Of a stretch of 64,000 nucleotides of DNA, positions 44,108 through 54,185 are shown piece after piece. The notes beneath the pieces were generated by a model. It was not told where the DNA came from. It worked only from the letters and a program-made list of their open reading frames with translations, and did no database searches. The DNA is taken from NCBI GenBank assembly GCA_028706315.1, contig JAQWBP010000001.1, forward strand, positions 72,206 to 136,205, in the 5' to 3' direction. The position numbers and the translations under genes were made by a program. The stretch's first letter is position 1, and each line of letters starts with the position of its first letter. Origin of the DNA: Syntrophomonadaceae bacterium (lineage in GTDB: Bacteria > Bacillota > Syntrophomonadia > Syntrophomonadales > Syntrophomonadaceae).

Positions 44108-45264
44108 AAATTAAGAAATATGTTGCAAAGGATTTTAAAACGGCTATTAATCAGGCCAAAGAGGAAATGGGTAGTGACGCCATTATACTACATACCCGTA
44201 CCCTTAAGAAAACCGGGCTATTAGGGATATTCCTGCCTGCAAAAGTTGAAGTTACGGTAGCTGTAGATGAAACCTTGAAAGTTAATACTGATGATGCTCG
44301 CAATAATGCGGCCCGCCTAAATAGTAAAGTTCATAATAATACTACTAGAGTTATTAACATGGACCCTGCCACTAGTGAATCAGAAATAATAAGCGAATTG
44401 CAGAAAATGAAAAATATGATGACGGATATTAAAACGAAAATGTATGAGGTAGAACTGATTAAAGGCCTAGGCGAAGAAGCTCAGATGTTTTACAAAATAC
44501 TTATTAACAATAATGTTGATCCTGAGATTGCGTTGGCAATTGTTAACCATGTAGAACCAAGGCTGCCCAGGGAAAAATTAGATAATATGAACTGGATACA
44601 AGATGTGTGTTTACATACCCTTCAGGAATATATAACTGATATAAAGCCGCCTGAATTAGATACGCCAGGCAATAACCAATTAGTTTTTCTGGTGGGTCCA
44701 ACGGGGGTTGGGAAGACTACCACCATTGCAAAACTGGCTGCTAATATGAGTTTTATCGAAGGAAAAGACGTGGCCTTAATCACACTAGATACATACAGAA
44801 TATCTGCGGCAGACCAGCTGAGAACTTTTGCGGAAATAATTGGTATTCCTATTAGCGTTGTGTTTACTCCCGAGGATATGCTGGAAGCAATAACAAAATA
44901 CCAGGATAAAGATATTGTTTTTGTTGATACTGCAGGTCGAAGTCCGCATAATGATTTGCAGATGCAGGAAATAAAGCAGTTTATCGAGATGGTAAAACCT
45001 GATGAAACTATTCTGGTACTCAGTGCCACTACTAATAGTGCTGATTTAATCCAGATTTGCAACAGGTTTTCTGTATTAGGTATAGATAAGCTTATCTTTA
45101 CCAAGATGGATGAGACATACAGGTATGGACAAATATTGAATGCTATTCAAGAGGTTAGAATACCGGTAGCCTATTTCACTAATGGGCAAAATGTGCCGGA
45201 TGATATTGAAACTCCTGATTACCATCATTTAGCCAGGATGCTTCTAAGAAAGGATGAAGCATAA
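44104..45264 (+). CDS. flhF: Flagellar placement GTPase FlhF
   Basis: SRP-type GTPase setting flagellar position and number, 386 residues. N-terminal basic/helical B domain (MKIKKYVAKDFKTAINQAKE), N domain, and G domain with [16 protein letters not shown] (P-loop), DTYRISAADQLRTFAEI and VDTAGRSPHND. Overlaps flhA by four bases and flhG by one. Confidence 0.96.
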   Translation: MKIKKYVAKDFKTAINQAKEEMGSDAIILHTRTLKKTGLLGIFLPAKVEVTVAVDETLKVNTDDARNNAARLNSKVHNNTTRVINMDPATSESEIISELQKMKNMMTDIKTKMYEVELIKGLGEEAQMFYKILINNNVDPEIALAIVNHVEPRLPREKLDNMNWIQDVCLHTLQEYITDIKPPELDTPGNNQLVFLVGPTGVGKTTTIAKLAANMSFIEGKDVALITLDTYRISAADQLRTFAEIIGIPISVVFTPEDMLEAITKYQDKDIVFVDTAGRSPHNDLQMQEIKQFIEMVKPDETILVLSATTNSADLIQICNRFSVLGIDKLIFTKMDETYRYGQILNAIQEVRIPVAYFTNGQNVPDDIETPDYHHLARMLLRKDEA

Positions 45265-46175
45265 TGAATGATCAGGCCAATAGATTACGTGAAATGGCTA
45301 TGAATGTCAGAAAAGAAATTGAGGCGGAATTGAAGGGCAACTTTCAGAAAACGCGAGTAATAGTAATCAGCAGCGGTAAAGGCGGAGTGGGTAAAACCAC
45401 TATTGCGGTTAATATTGCCATGGCGATATCTTCTATGGGGAAAAAAGTCGTATTAATGGATGCTGATATGGGGTTGGCCAATATTGACATTATGCTTGGC
45501 ATCCTTCCTAAATATAATCTGTATCATATGATTCAGGGTCAAAAAAACATCAAAGATATTATAATACCGGGACCGGGCGATTTAATGATAATTCCTGGTG
45601 GTTCAGGTATTGATGAACTGGCGAATATAGACCAGAATCAGTTACAGAAGTTATTGACGGAAATTGGGAAAATTGATGGTCAGTATGATTATATGATAAT
45701 TGATACAGGTGCAGGTATATCCAAACATGTAATTGCATTTTTGCTTGCTGCTGATGATGCAATTATTATTACTACCCCAGAACCAACCTCGCTGACAGAT
45801 GCTTATGGCATTATAAAAACAGTACATAGGAGACAGTCTTTTGCGGGCAATCTTTATCTGGTTGTAAATCGTGTAAGCAGTGATGCGGAAGGGACCCTGG
45901 TTGCAGAAAAATTCAAACAAGTCTGTACGAAATTTTTAAATCGGGATATTGCTTTACTGGGTAGTGTCGTAAATGAGCCACTTATTGGAGAGGGTATCAA
46001 GCAACAGCAGCCCTTTATCCGGATTTATCCTAAAAATTCGGCCAGCAGGAATATGAAGTCAATAGCCCGGAGTCTGATGGAGGGAGTAGCAGGTTGGGAC
46101 GATTATAACCATGTTGATAAACCGGCTGGCGGCATTAAAAAATTCTTTAAAAAAATATCGCATCTAATTCAGTAA
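45264..46175 (+). CDS. flhG: Flagellar number regulator FlhG (MinD-like ATPase)
   Basis: 303-residue MinD/ParA family ATPase that counters FlhF. Deviant Walker A SSGKGGVGKTTIAVNIA (about 36-52), Walker A' DADMGLANIDIMLG and Walker B IIDTGAGISK. A basic amphipathic C-terminal helix (about 285-303) would bind membrane. An N-terminal helix (QANRLREMAMNVRK) contains the FlhF-activating type of motif. ATG at 45264 overlaps the flhF stop by one base. Confidence 0.95.
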   Translation: MNDQANRLREMAMNVRKEIEAELKGNFQKTRVIVISSGKGGVGKTTIAVNIAMAISSMGKKVVLMDADMGLANIDIMLGILPKYNLYHMIQGQKNIKDIIIPGPGDLMIIPGGSGIDELANIDQNQLQKLLTEIGKIDGQYDYMIIDTGAGISKHVIAFLLAADDAIIITTPEPTSLTDAYGIIKTVHRRQSFAGNLYLVVNRVSSDAEGTLVAEKFKQVCTKFLNRDIALLGSVVNEPLIGEGIKQQQPFIRIYPKNSASRNMKSIARSLMEGVAGWDDYNHVDKPAGGIKKFFKKISHLIQ

Positions 46176-46193
46176 AACTAATGGAGGTTATTA

Positions 46194-46850
46194 ATGAAAG
46201 TTGAAAATATTAAAATAAATCAGTTAATTGAAATAGAAGTTGATTCTGATGAACCTTCAGCAAGCCTCCCTAGCCGTATTGAGGAAATAAAGGATGAGTA
46301 TTTATATATTTCTATGCCCATTAAAAAAGGAGTGCTGTTTCCACTACGAGTAGGGCAAGAAATTAAAATAATTATTAGATACCGACAGAGCTTTTTTGCC
46401 TTTAAAGCGAATGTTGTTGGCCGTAGAAGAGAGCCTATACCTATTCTAATTATAAATAAACCAGAAAATATCATAAGGATAAATCAAAAAAGGGAATATG
46501 TACGCCTGGAAACTAGTCTAACGGTTCGTTTCAGGATATTAGAAGACGGTGATAAAGAGAGTATAATTTGCCAGGCTAATACTATCGACATAAGTGCAGG
46601 CGGAGTTTTATTTAGCACCAAACAAAAAGTTCACACCAGCAACAAAATGGAAATCGAATTACAGCTAGCAGAAGAGGGACCGATTTTATGTATAGGAAAA
46701 GTAGTTCGAGTTTTTGATAAAGACCAGGTGACTGGTGAAACAAAAGTAGCGGTAGAGTTCGATAATATATCTGAAGGTCAGCGCGATAAAATTTTCAAGT
46801 ATATCTTCGATAAGCAGCGTGAATGGATAAAAAAAGGCCTTTTAGATTAA
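46194..46850 (+). CDS. ycgR: YcgR-type PilZ domain protein (c-di-GMP-responsive flagellar brake)
   Basis: 218 residues: N-terminal YcgR/PilZN domain (about 1-90) and C-terminal PilZ domain. The c-di-GMP motif is intact: Arg100-x3-Arg104 (KREYVRLE) and DISAGG (132-137). By analogy it would bind c-di-GMP and slow the motor. ATG at 46194 follows GGAGGTTATTA. In Bacillus the homologue is YpfA (DgrA), at another locus. Confidence 0.9.
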   Translation: MKVENIKINQLIEIEVDSDEPSASLPSRIEEIKDEYLYISMPIKKGVLFPLRVGQEIKIIIRYRQSFFAFKANVVGRRREPIPILIINKPENIIRINQKREYVRLETSLTVRFRILEDGDKESIICQANTIDISAGGVLFSTKQKVHTSNKMEIELQLAEEGPILCIGKVVRVFDKDQVTGETKVAVEFDNISEGQRDKIFKYIFDKQREWIKKGLLD

Positions 46851-46865
46851 GAAGGGAGATAACCG

Positions 46866-47936
46866 ATGTCTAAAGTTAAGGTCCTGGTAGTTGATGATTC
46901 CGCTTTTATGCGTAAGATAATATCCGATATAATAAATAGTCAATCAGACCTTCAGGTGATCGGCAGGGCAAAGGATGGAAAAGATGCATTAAAAAAAATA
47001 AAAGAGTTGCAACCAGACGTTGTTACTCTTGATATAGAGATGCCCGAGATGGATGGCTTAACTACACTGGAACAGATAATAAAAGATCATCCGGTTCCCG
47101 TTATTATGATTAGCAGCCTGACAAAAAATGGTGCCGATCGTACTATGAAGGCGTTACAGCTAGGCGCGGTCGATTTTATTACCAAACCTTCAGGCCAGAT
47201 ATCCCTGGATATTGAACAGGTAAGCGATGATATAACTAGAAAAATTCAAGCGGCAGCAGGCACTAAGAAAAGATTGCAGAATGTTACTAATATTAGCCAA
47301 TTAAGTAATAAAGAGACCAATAATAGTAAGATAGAAAAAAATAATAGACCAGAACTACTAAAAAACCTGGTTTTAATTGGTACTTCTACAGGCGGACCTA
47401 AAGCGCTTCACCAGGTTATACCAGGGTTACCAGCAGATATAAATGCTGCTATATTAATAGTTCAACATATGCCACCAGGATTTACCAGGTCGTTGGCAGA
47501 ACGACTTAATTCAATTTCAGAAATCCATGTAAAAGAAGCAGAACATGGTGAAGAGATTCGGCCTGGATGCGCATATATTGCTCCCGGTGATTACCATTTA
47601 ACTGTTATCACTAAAAAAGTCATAGGACAGCAAAAGCTGCTGGTTCATTTAGATAAATCTGAACAAAGGGGGGGACACCGACCGTCTGTAGATGTAATGC
47701 TGGAATCTGCCGCCGATCAATTCTGGGGTCATATGGTATGCGTTATTATGACCGGGATGGGGCATGACGGAGCTGTAGGTTTGGTAGATATTAAAAATAA
47801 ATCAGGTGCAGCCATAGCAGAACACCAGTCTACTTGCATCGTATACGGCATGCCCAGAGCCGCTGTTGCAACAGGCAGAGTCGATAAAATTGTACCACTT
47901 CCGGCGATAAGTGACGAAATATTAAAAATGTTATGA
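46866..47936 (+). CDS. cheB: Chemotaxis protein-glutamate methylesterase CheB
   Basis: 356 residues: receiver domain with Asp56 phosphoacceptor (LDIEMPEMDG) and C-terminal methylesterase domain with catalytic Ser174 (GTSTGGPKA), His201 (VQHMPPGF) and Asp301 (MGHDGAVG). The linker (about 128-163) is polar. ATG at 46866 follows AAGGGAG. The partner CheR is not in the window. Deamidation by CheD complements it. Confidence 0.96.
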   Translation: MSKVKVLVVDDSAFMRKIISDIINSQSDLQVIGRAKDGKDALKKIKELQPDVVTLDIEMPEMDGLTTLEQIIKDHPVPVIMISSLTKNGADRTMKALQLGAVDFITKPSGQISLDIEQVSDDITRKIQAAAGTKKRLQNVTNISQLSNKETNNSKIEKNNRPELLKNLVLIGTSTGGPKALHQVIPGLPADINAAILIVQHMPPGFTRSLAERLNSISEIHVKEAEHGEEIRPGCAYIAPGDYHLTVITKKVIGQQKLLVHLDKSEQRGGHRPSVDVMLESAADQFWGHMVCVIMTGMGHDGAVGLVDIKNKSGAAIAEHQSTCIVYGMPRAAVATGRVDKIVPLPAISDEILKML

Positions 47937-47986
47937 TGCCAGTACGTCAGTAAAAATTAGCCAATTCTTTTAGGAGGTGTTTGGCA

Positions 47987-50005
47987 ATGTCAATGGACAT
48001 GTCTCAATACCTGGATGTTTTTCTCGAAGAAAGCAAAGAACATTTAAACAATTTAAATGAGCAGTTATTAGAACTAGAGAAAAATTCAGGAGATTCGGCG
48101 GCACTGAATGAGATATTCCGGGCGGCTCATACATTAAAAGGAATGTCTTCTACTATGGGTTTTGAAGATCTAGCTGATTTAACTCACCATATGGAAAACG
48201 TTCTTTCTGATGTAAAAGAAGGAATGCTGCAAGTAAGTTCCGGGGTTATTGATATACTATTTAAATGTTTTGATCGTTTACAGATGTTAATAGAGCAGAT
48301 TGAAGCAGGTGGTTCCGGAGCAGTTGATAATAGTGATCTTATCGTAGCTTTAGAAAATATAAAAACTAGCAATTGTGAAACAGCAGCAGTAATTGAACCA
48401 ACTACCGCAGAAATGTCCGACCAGAGAATTATGACTTCATCTGCAAAGGAAGATTTTAGTTTTAATGAGTATGATATTACCGTCCTCAAAGAGGCCGCCA
48501 GCAGGAATCTAAATATTTATTATATTAAAGTTATGGTTGATGACAGCTGCCTTATGAAGTCAGTACGTGCTTTTATGGTATTTAAAGCATTAGAAGAAGA
48601 TGGTGAAATCATAAAATCTAATCCATCAGCACAAGACCTTGATGAAGGCAAGTTCGATACAACTTTTGAACTTACCTATATAAGTAAAATAACCCAGGAT
48701 GTTATTATTAGCCGTCTAAATACCATATCCGAGATTCAGATACCTGCAATCCGAGCATTAGATGTTAATATGGTATCTGCAGCCAGTCGAACCGCAAATA
48801 CAGCTCCAGACCACGAGGTAATTGACCATGATGTCAACTCCCACAAGAAAAACCATAAAACAAAACAGACTGTCCGGGTTGATATAGAAAGGCTTGATAA
48901 CCTTATGAATCTGGTCGGTGAACTAGTAATGCATAAGGGGCGATTGGAACAGATTGGGGCGAGCAGTAAATTAGTTGAGTTAAACGAGACGATAGAACAA
49001 ATAGACAGAATAAGTACGGATCTTCAATCGGTAGTAATGAAAGTAAGGATGGTTCCGATTGAACAGGTATTCAATCGTTTTCCCAGGATGGTCAGGGACC
49101 TGGCTAAGGAGCTTAATAAAGAAGTCGATTTTTTAGTTGAAGGCAAAGAGACCGAACTAGACAGGACTGTTATAGATGAAATCGGTGACCCCCTGGTGCA
49201 CTTGATTAGGAATGCCATTGATCATGGATTAGAATCACCTGAGGAAAGAATTAAAAATGGTAAACCTGAAAGGGGAACCCTGATGCTGCGCGCCCGGCAT
49301 GAAGGTAATAATGTTTATATCGAAGTTGAAGATGATGGTTGGGGTATTAATATTGCGAAAATTAAGGAACGTGCTGTGGCAAAAGGTATTGTAACCGCAA
49401 AAGAAGCAGAGCAATTAAGCCGTGATGAAACTTTTGATTTATTATTTAATGCCGGATTTAGTACTTCCGAAAAGGTAACTGATATTTCGGGTCGAGGGGT
49501 TGGCCTGGATGTAGTAAAAACTAAAATAGAGTCTCTAAGTGGTGAGATTTTTATTGACTCAACACCAGGACAGGGGACCAGGTTTAAAATAAAACTGCCA
49601 TTAACTCTGGCTATCATTCAGGCATTAATGATTGCGGTTAAAGATGAAATATATGCCGTTCCTCTCAGTTCGGTTGATGAAACTACCATGATACGTTCTG
49701 ATGATATAAAAATGGTGCAAAACCAGGAAGTCATAATGCTCAGAGGAAATGTATTACCATTATTCCGTCTGGCAGGATTACTGAAAGTACCCGGAATTAC
49801 AACTCAGGACGAAGATATGTATGTAGTAGTAGTACGCAAAGCTGAAAAGCAAATTGGCCTAGTTGTAGACAGGTTAATTGGGCAGCAGGAAATAGTAATA
49901 AAATCCTTGGGTAAGATGCTTGTAGGTATACCTGGAATAGCGGGTGCTATTGTGGCCGGAGATGGTAATGTACGACTTATTCTTGATATAACTACTCTCT
50001 TTTAA
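47987..50005 (+). CDS. cheA: Chemotaxis histidine kinase CheA
   Basis: 672 residues from ATG 47987, which follows AGGAGGTG at seven bases; TTG 47981 lies too near. HPt domain with His48 (RAAHTLKGMSST), a P2 response-regulator docking domain (about 165-265), dimerisation P3, HATPase with DGWGINIAK and GRGVGLDVVKTKI, and a C-terminal CheW-like P5. Full length. Feeds CheY and CheB. Confidence 0.96.
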   Translation: MSMDMSQYLDVFLEESKEHLNNLNEQLLELEKNSGDSAALNEIFRAAHTLKGMSSTMGFEDLADLTHHMENVLSDVKEGMLQVSSGVIDILFKCFDRLQMLIEQIEAGGSGAVDNSDLIVALENIKTSNCETAAVIEPTTAEMSDQRIMTSSAKEDFSFNEYDITVLKEAASRNLNIYYIKVMVDDSCLMKSVRAFMVFKALEEDGEIIKSNPSAQDLDEGKFDTTFELTYISKITQDVIISRLNTISEIQIPAIRALDVNMVSAASRTANTAPDHEVIDHDVNSHKKNHKTKQTVRVDIERLDNLMNLVGELVMHKGRLEQIGASSKLVELNETIEQIDRISTDLQSVVMKVRMVPIEQVFNRFPRMVRDLAKELNKEVDFLVEGKETELDRTVIDEIGDPLVHLIRNAIDHGLESPEERIKNGKPERGTLMLRARHEGNNVYIEVEDDGWGINIAKIKERAVAKGIVTAKEAEQLSRDETFDLLFNAGFSTSEKVTDISGRGVGLDVVKTKIESLSGEIFIDSTPGQGTRFKIKLPLTLAIIQALMIAVKDEIYAVPLSSVDETTMIRSDDIKMVQNQEVIMLRGNVLPLFRLAGLLKVPGITTQDEDMYVVVVRKAEKQIGLVVDRLIGQQEIVIKSLGKMLVGIPGIAGAIVAGDGNVRLILDITTLF

Positions 50006-50021
50006 AAGGAGGTGTATAGAC

Positions 50022-50489
50022 ATGGGAAACGAAACTAGTATGCATTTTCAGAGTTCTTATGCCCAGGATAAAGACATTCAGGTAGTTGCCTTTAAACTAG
50101 GCCAGGAAGAATATGCTGTGGATATAGTAAATGTTATGGAAATTAATCGATTAACTAACATTACCAGAGTGCCGAGAACAACCGGGTATATTGAGGGAGT
50201 AATCAACCTTAGGGGGAATATTATACCCTTGATAAACCTGCACACCAAGTTTGGTATTGCGGCCTCCGGTGCTGAAGATGATAAAAGAATTATTGTGTTT
50301 CAATACGATGATATCAAAGCAGGTATCATTGTAGATGAGGTATCTGAAGTACTACGCTTAAGTGAGAAAGAAATTGAACAGATCGACAAGATTTATAATG
50401 CAATAAACAGTGAACAAATCACTGGAATTGCTAAAATTAATGATCGACTTTTAATTTTGCTTGATATAAAGAAGATATTCGAAAGTTAG
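50022..50489 (+). CDS. cheW: Chemotaxis coupling protein CheW
   Basis: 155 residues, single CheW domain linking receptors to CheA: VVAFKLGQEEYAVDIVNVME, VINLRGNIIPLINLHTKFG. ATG at 50022 follows AAAAGGAGGTG. cheC follows after 22 bases. Confidence 0.96.
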   Translation: MGNETSMHFQSSYAQDKDIQVVAFKLGQEEYAVDIVNVMEINRLTNITRVPRTTGYIEGVINLRGNIIPLINLHTKFGIAASGAEDDKRIIVFQYDDIKAGIIVDEVSEVLRLSEKEIEQIDKIYNAINSEQITGIAKINDRLLILLDIKKIFES

Positions 50490-50511
50490 AATTTTAGGCA
50501 GGTGGTTTAAA

Positions 50512-51138
50512 TTGATTCATGATTTTAGTGATCTTTCAGGTATACAGCTCGATGCTTTAAAAGAAATTGGCAATATCGGGTCGGGTAATGCTGCAACTGC
50601 ACTTGCGCAATTAGTTCAAGCTAAAATTGAAATGAGTGTCCCAATTGTTACAATTCTTCCTTTTGTATCAGTAACTAATTTACTCGGGGGTGCAGATAAA
50701 CATGTTATGGGTATATATTTAGCCGTAGATGGTTCTGCCACTGCCAGTATACTGTTTATCCTACCAGTGGACCAGGCGTGTCTTCTAGTAGATATGCTAC
50801 TAGGTAAAAAACTGGGAGAGACGAGTATAGATAAGTTTGGTGATATGGAATCATCAGCCATGATGGAACTGGGTAATATTCTTTCTGCTACATATCTTAA
50901 TGCCATGTCAGTTTTTACCAATTTAACATTTATACCTTCAGTCCCTGCACTTGGTATAGATATGGCAGGAGCTATAATCGATGCTATTCTGGCACAATTT
51001 GGGGAGATAGCTGATCACGTTCTAGTTATGGAAACTAAATTTAAAAAAGATGATTATGATGTCGTTGGCCATTTTTTCTTACTTCCTGAACCTGAATCAT
51101 TGAATCGAATTTTATCTGCGCTTGGAGTGAGTTGCTAA
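50512..51138 (+). CDS. cheC: CheY-P phosphatase CheC
   Basis: 208 residues with both phosphatase motifs: DALKEIGN and SAMMELGN (Asp/Ser-x3-Glu-x2-Asn). CheC dephosphorylates CheY-P and is activated by CheD, encoded next. TTG at 50512 follows AGGTGG. Stop overlaps the cheD ATG by one base (TAATG). Confidence 0.95.
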   Translation: MIHDFSDLSGIQLDALKEIGNIGSGNAATALAQLVQAKIEMSVPIVTILPFVSVTNLLGGADKHVMGIYLAVDGSATASILFILPVDQACLLVDMLLGKKLGETSIDKFGDMESSAMMELGNILSATYLNAMSVFTNLTFIPSVPALGIDMAGAIIDAILAQFGEIADHVLVMETKFKKDDYDVVGHFFLLPEPESLNRILSALGVSC

Positions 51139-51623
51139 TGGAAAAAATCATCCAGGTTGGAATGGCAGATCTCAAATTTGCTAAAGCCCCTGACAAGCTT
51201 ATAACAGCAGGCCTGGGTTCATGTATAGGAATATGTATATATGATAAAGTACTTAAATCAGGTTGCTTAGCACATATTATGCTGCCGTCAAGCCAGCAGG
51301 CCAAGAGTACTCAGAATAAAGCTAAATTTGCGGATACTGCTATCGAATTAATTTTGCATGAGATGGAAAGCCAGGGTGCAAGTAGGTTACATTTACTGGC
51401 TAAAATAGCTGGTGGAGCGCAGATGTTTAAATTTTCAGGGAAGAGCGACATTATGAAGATAGGTGAGCGCAATGCGGTTGCAGTTATCGAGAACCTTCAA
51501 AAAAACCGGATCAGAATTCTTGCCCGTGATACCGGAGGAAATTATGGAAGAACAATTATTTTTGATCCTGGGACAGGAGATTTACTAGTAAGGACTATCG
51601 GGCATGGGGAGAGAGTTATTTAA
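51138..51623 (+). CDS. cheD: Chemoreceptor glutamine deamidase CheD
   Basis: 161 residues from ATG 51138. Catalytic Cys-His pair in TAGLGSCIGICIYD and GCLAHIMLPS, with a later ARDTGGNYGRTI containing the third conserved residue. Acts on receptor glutamines and stimulates CheC. Start overlaps the cheC stop by one base; TTG at 51132 is an alternative. Confidence 0.95.
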   Translation: MEKIIQVGMADLKFAKAPDKLITAGLGSCIGICIYDKVLKSGCLAHIMLPSSQQAKSTQNKAKFADTAIELILHEMESQGASRLHLLAKIAGGAQMFKFSGKSDIMKIGERNAVAVIENLQKNRIRILARDTGGNYGRTIIFDPGTGDLLVRTIGHGERVI

Positions 51624-52397
51624 ATGAAGAAGGATATGAGCATGGTATGGGCTAAATATAAAGATAATAGTGATATTGCGGCCAGAAGTGAATTGATTGT
51701 ATATTATGCTCATCTGGTTAAGTATGTTGCCAATCGCCTGGCAATCAATCTTTCTTCGCTAGTTGAAGTTGAAGAGCTTATTTCGTATGGAATTGAAGGT
51801 TTAATTGATGCTATAGAGAAATTTGACTTAAGCCGCAATATAAAATTTGAGACATATGCTATTACCAGGGTTAGGGGCTCAATGATCGATGGACTAAGAT
51901 CGATGGACTGGGTTCCAGTATCTGTGAGGCAAAAAAGTAAAGAACTCGAAAAGACCTATATTTCCCTTGAAACTAAACTAGGGAGAGCTGCATCAGACAT
52001 GGAAGTGGCCCAGGAACTAGGTATTACTATTGATGGACTTGCATCACTATTAAGGGAAGTTGCAGCTACAACGATATTATCATTAGATGATTTTTTACCA
52101 GGCGAAGATGGAGATGATAGAAAAAAAAGAATAGTTGATCTTTTAGAGGACCATAATGCTGGTGATGCTCAAGAAATAGTTGAGTTCAGCGAAGTAAAGG
52201 AATTACTTGCCCGGTCTATTTACCGGTTACCTGAAAAAGAAAAGACAGTAGTATACCTTTATTATTATGAAGGCTTAACTCTTAAGGAAATTGGAGTCGT
52301 TTTGGACCTTTCTGAATCCCGTATATCGCAGTTACATACTAAAGCAATATTAAGACTAAGAGGCAGTCTCAGCAAAAAGAAGTATATGGTGATATAG
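51624..52397 (+). CDS. sigD: RNA polymerase sigma-D / FliA (WhiG family)
   Basis: Sigma-28-type factor for late flagellar genes, 257 residues. Region 2 with IEGLIDAIEKFDLSRNIKFE and the WhiG/FliA block GSMIDGLRSMDWVPVSVRQK, region 4 with LKEIGVVLDLSESRISQLH. ATG at 51624 starts directly after the cheD stop behind GGGGAGAG. Its anti-sigma FlgM is not in the window. Confidence 0.95.
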   Translation: MKKDMSMVWAKYKDNSDIAARSELIVYYAHLVKYVANRLAINLSSLVEVEELISYGIEGLIDAIEKFDLSRNIKFETYAITRVRGSMIDGLRSMDWVPVSVRQKSKELEKTYISLETKLGRAASDMEVAQELGITIDGLASLLREVAATTILSLDDFLPGEDGDDRKKRIVDLLEDHNAGDAQEIVEFSEVKELLARSIYRLPEKEKTVVYLYYYEGLTLKEIGVVLDLSESRISQLHTKAILRLRGSLSKKKYMVI

Positions 52398-52414
52398 TGG
52401 AGGGAGGGGATAAA

Positions 52415-53821
52415 ATGTCCGAAGAGTATGGGAATCTGGATGGTAAAGCACGGGTTCACATTAGTAAAGACAGGTTAAAAGCATATATCGAAGTAATAGC
52501 ACCGTCGGGTACTGGCAGAGGCTGTACGCTTGAAAAAGTGCAAAAGGCTTTGGACAAAAGTAATGTGGTATATGGAATAATTGCCGACAATCTTAATAAA
52601 GCTCTATCAGATCAAAACTGGGGGGAAAAAATTCTGGTTGCAGAGGGTAGAACTGCAGTTGATGGTACTGACGCGAGAATTATTTATAAATTTCCTCTTC
52701 CCAATGAGCGAGTAAGTCCCAGAATTGATGATAAAGGTAAAGTCAACTATTACGATCTGGGCTTAATATATAATGTCAAAATGGGGGAACTTCTGGTAGA
52801 AAGAATTCCCGGTAAAGAAGGCATCGCCGGTATAGATGTAACCGGTAGAGAAATACCGGCTCGTAGGGGAACAGATTTTAAACTGCCACGGGGTAAAAAT
52901 ACTGTTAGTGATGAAAATCAATTATATTTGTATGCAACTCTTGATGGGCATGTAAGTCTTATTAATGGAAAAGTTTCAGTTGATCCGGTTTTTACGTTAA
53001 ATGGAGATGTTGACTTATCTTCCGGAAACATAGAATTTCTTGGTAATATAGTTATCACTGGGAATGTTAATTCTAATTTTAAAATCAAGGCCAGAGGAGA
53101 TATAGAGATTTATGGATTTGTAGAAGGTGCCGAAGTTATAGCTGAAGGTAGCATCATGGTCAGAGGCGGAATCACTGGTGGAGTTAAGGGTATGGTTCAT
53201 GCTGGTGAAAATATCTATGCTCGTTTCGCTGAAAACTCACGGCTCGAAGCAGGCAAAGATATTATAATAAGGGAAGCTATAATGCAATCATATGTAAAAG
53301 CAGGTGGAAGTTTAAAAGTCACCGATAAACGAGCTACTATAGTAGGTGGGGTGACTCAGGCAACCGATCTAATTGAAGCTAAAACCATAGGTTCACAACT
53401 AGCACCCCAAACTATAGTCGAGGTGGGAGTTAATCCATATTATCGGGATGAGTACCAGCAGCTATTAAAAAAACGAACGGAAAAGATGAAAATAATAGAT
53501 AACCTCAACCATAATCTGCAGGTCTATCAGAAAAGCGGAGTACATCCAGAAGGTTTGAGTGACAAGAAAAAAATTGCTCTGATTAAAATGCTAGATAATT
53601 ATAAAACATTTCGCCAGGACTTAAGCGCAATAGCTGAACGGATCTTATTTTTGGAAAATGAGTTTACTAAAATTAAGTCGGCACGAGTAAAGGTTCACCA
53701 AATTGTTTACCCTGGCGTGAGAATAAGTATAGGACAGTCAATCTACATTGTAAATGACCCCATAAAATATTCAGCATTTGTGCTAGAGGAAGGGGATATC
53801 AGGCTTAGCTCTTTACGCTAA
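52415..53821 (+). CDS. FapA (DUF342) family protein
   Basis: 468 residues. N-terminal DUF342 part with a KHa-like fold, and a central beta-helix-like region with Gly-rich repeats (NVNSNFKIKARGDIEIYGFV, EGAEVIAEGSIMVRGGITGG). A coiled-coil C-terminal region (about 350-425) follows. Family is frequent after sigD in flagellar operons; function unclear. ATG at 52415 follows GGAGGGAGGGG. GTG at 52397 is a less likely start. Confidence 0.85.
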   Translation: MSEEYGNLDGKARVHISKDRLKAYIEVIAPSGTGRGCTLEKVQKALDKSNVVYGIIADNLNKALSDQNWGEKILVAEGRTAVDGTDARIIYKFPLPNERVSPRIDDKGKVNYYDLGLIYNVKMGELLVERIPGKEGIAGIDVTGREIPARRGTDFKLPRGKNTVSDENQLYLYATLDGHVSLINGKVSVDPVFTLNGDVDLSSGNIEFLGNIVITGNVNSNFKIKARGDIEIYGFVEGAEVIAEGSIMVRGGITGGVKGMVHAGENIYARFAENSRLEAGKDIIIREAIMQSYVKAGGSLKVTDKRATIVGGVTQATDLIEAKTIGSQLAPQTIVEVGVNPYYRDEYQQLLKKRTEKMKIIDNLNHNLQVYQKSGVHPEGLSDKKKIALIKMLDNYKTFRQDLSAIAERILFLENEFTKIKSARVKVHQIVYPGVRISIGQSIYIVNDPIKYSAFVLEEGDIRLSSLR

Positions 53822-53841
53822 TATAGAGAGGAGGACTGTTG

Positions 53842-54162
53842 ATGACCATCAGGAGTATAGACATGCAAGTCCTCGTTCAAAAAGTTGGTGATGTAGCTAA
53901 AATTCAGCAAGTTCAGCAATCAGATCATGCGAATCGGCAACAAGAATTTGCCCAGCAAATTGCCCAACAGACCGAAAAAAATACTAAAACGGTTAATCAG
54001 CCTTTGCAAAACCAATCGAAACTAATACATGAGAAACAAGAAAAAGAGAAACAATCGAGAAAATATCGCAATAAAGAAGGAAAAAAGGATAATAAAGAGA
54101 ATAATGATGATAATGTGATTTTTGAGCCTAATAAAGGAAAAACTATCGATATAAAAATTTGA
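53842..54162 (+). CDS. Gln/Lys-rich hypothetical protein of the flagellar operon tail
   Basis: 106 residues from ATG 53842, behind AGGAGG. Composition is dominated by Gln, Lys, Asn and Glu; a polar helical protein without membrane segment, ending IDIKI. Similar short polar genes lie between the FapA gene and the next membrane gene in clostridial flagellar loci. I recognise the position and composition, not a function. Confidence 0.7.
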   Translation: MTIRSIDMQVLVQKVGDVAKIQQVQQSDHANRQQEFAQQIAQQTEKNTKTVNQPLQNQSKLIHEKQEKEKQSRKYRNKEGKKDNKENNDDNVIFEPNKGKTIDIKI

Positions 54163-54185
54163 GGCGGTGAGACTGTATTACTACC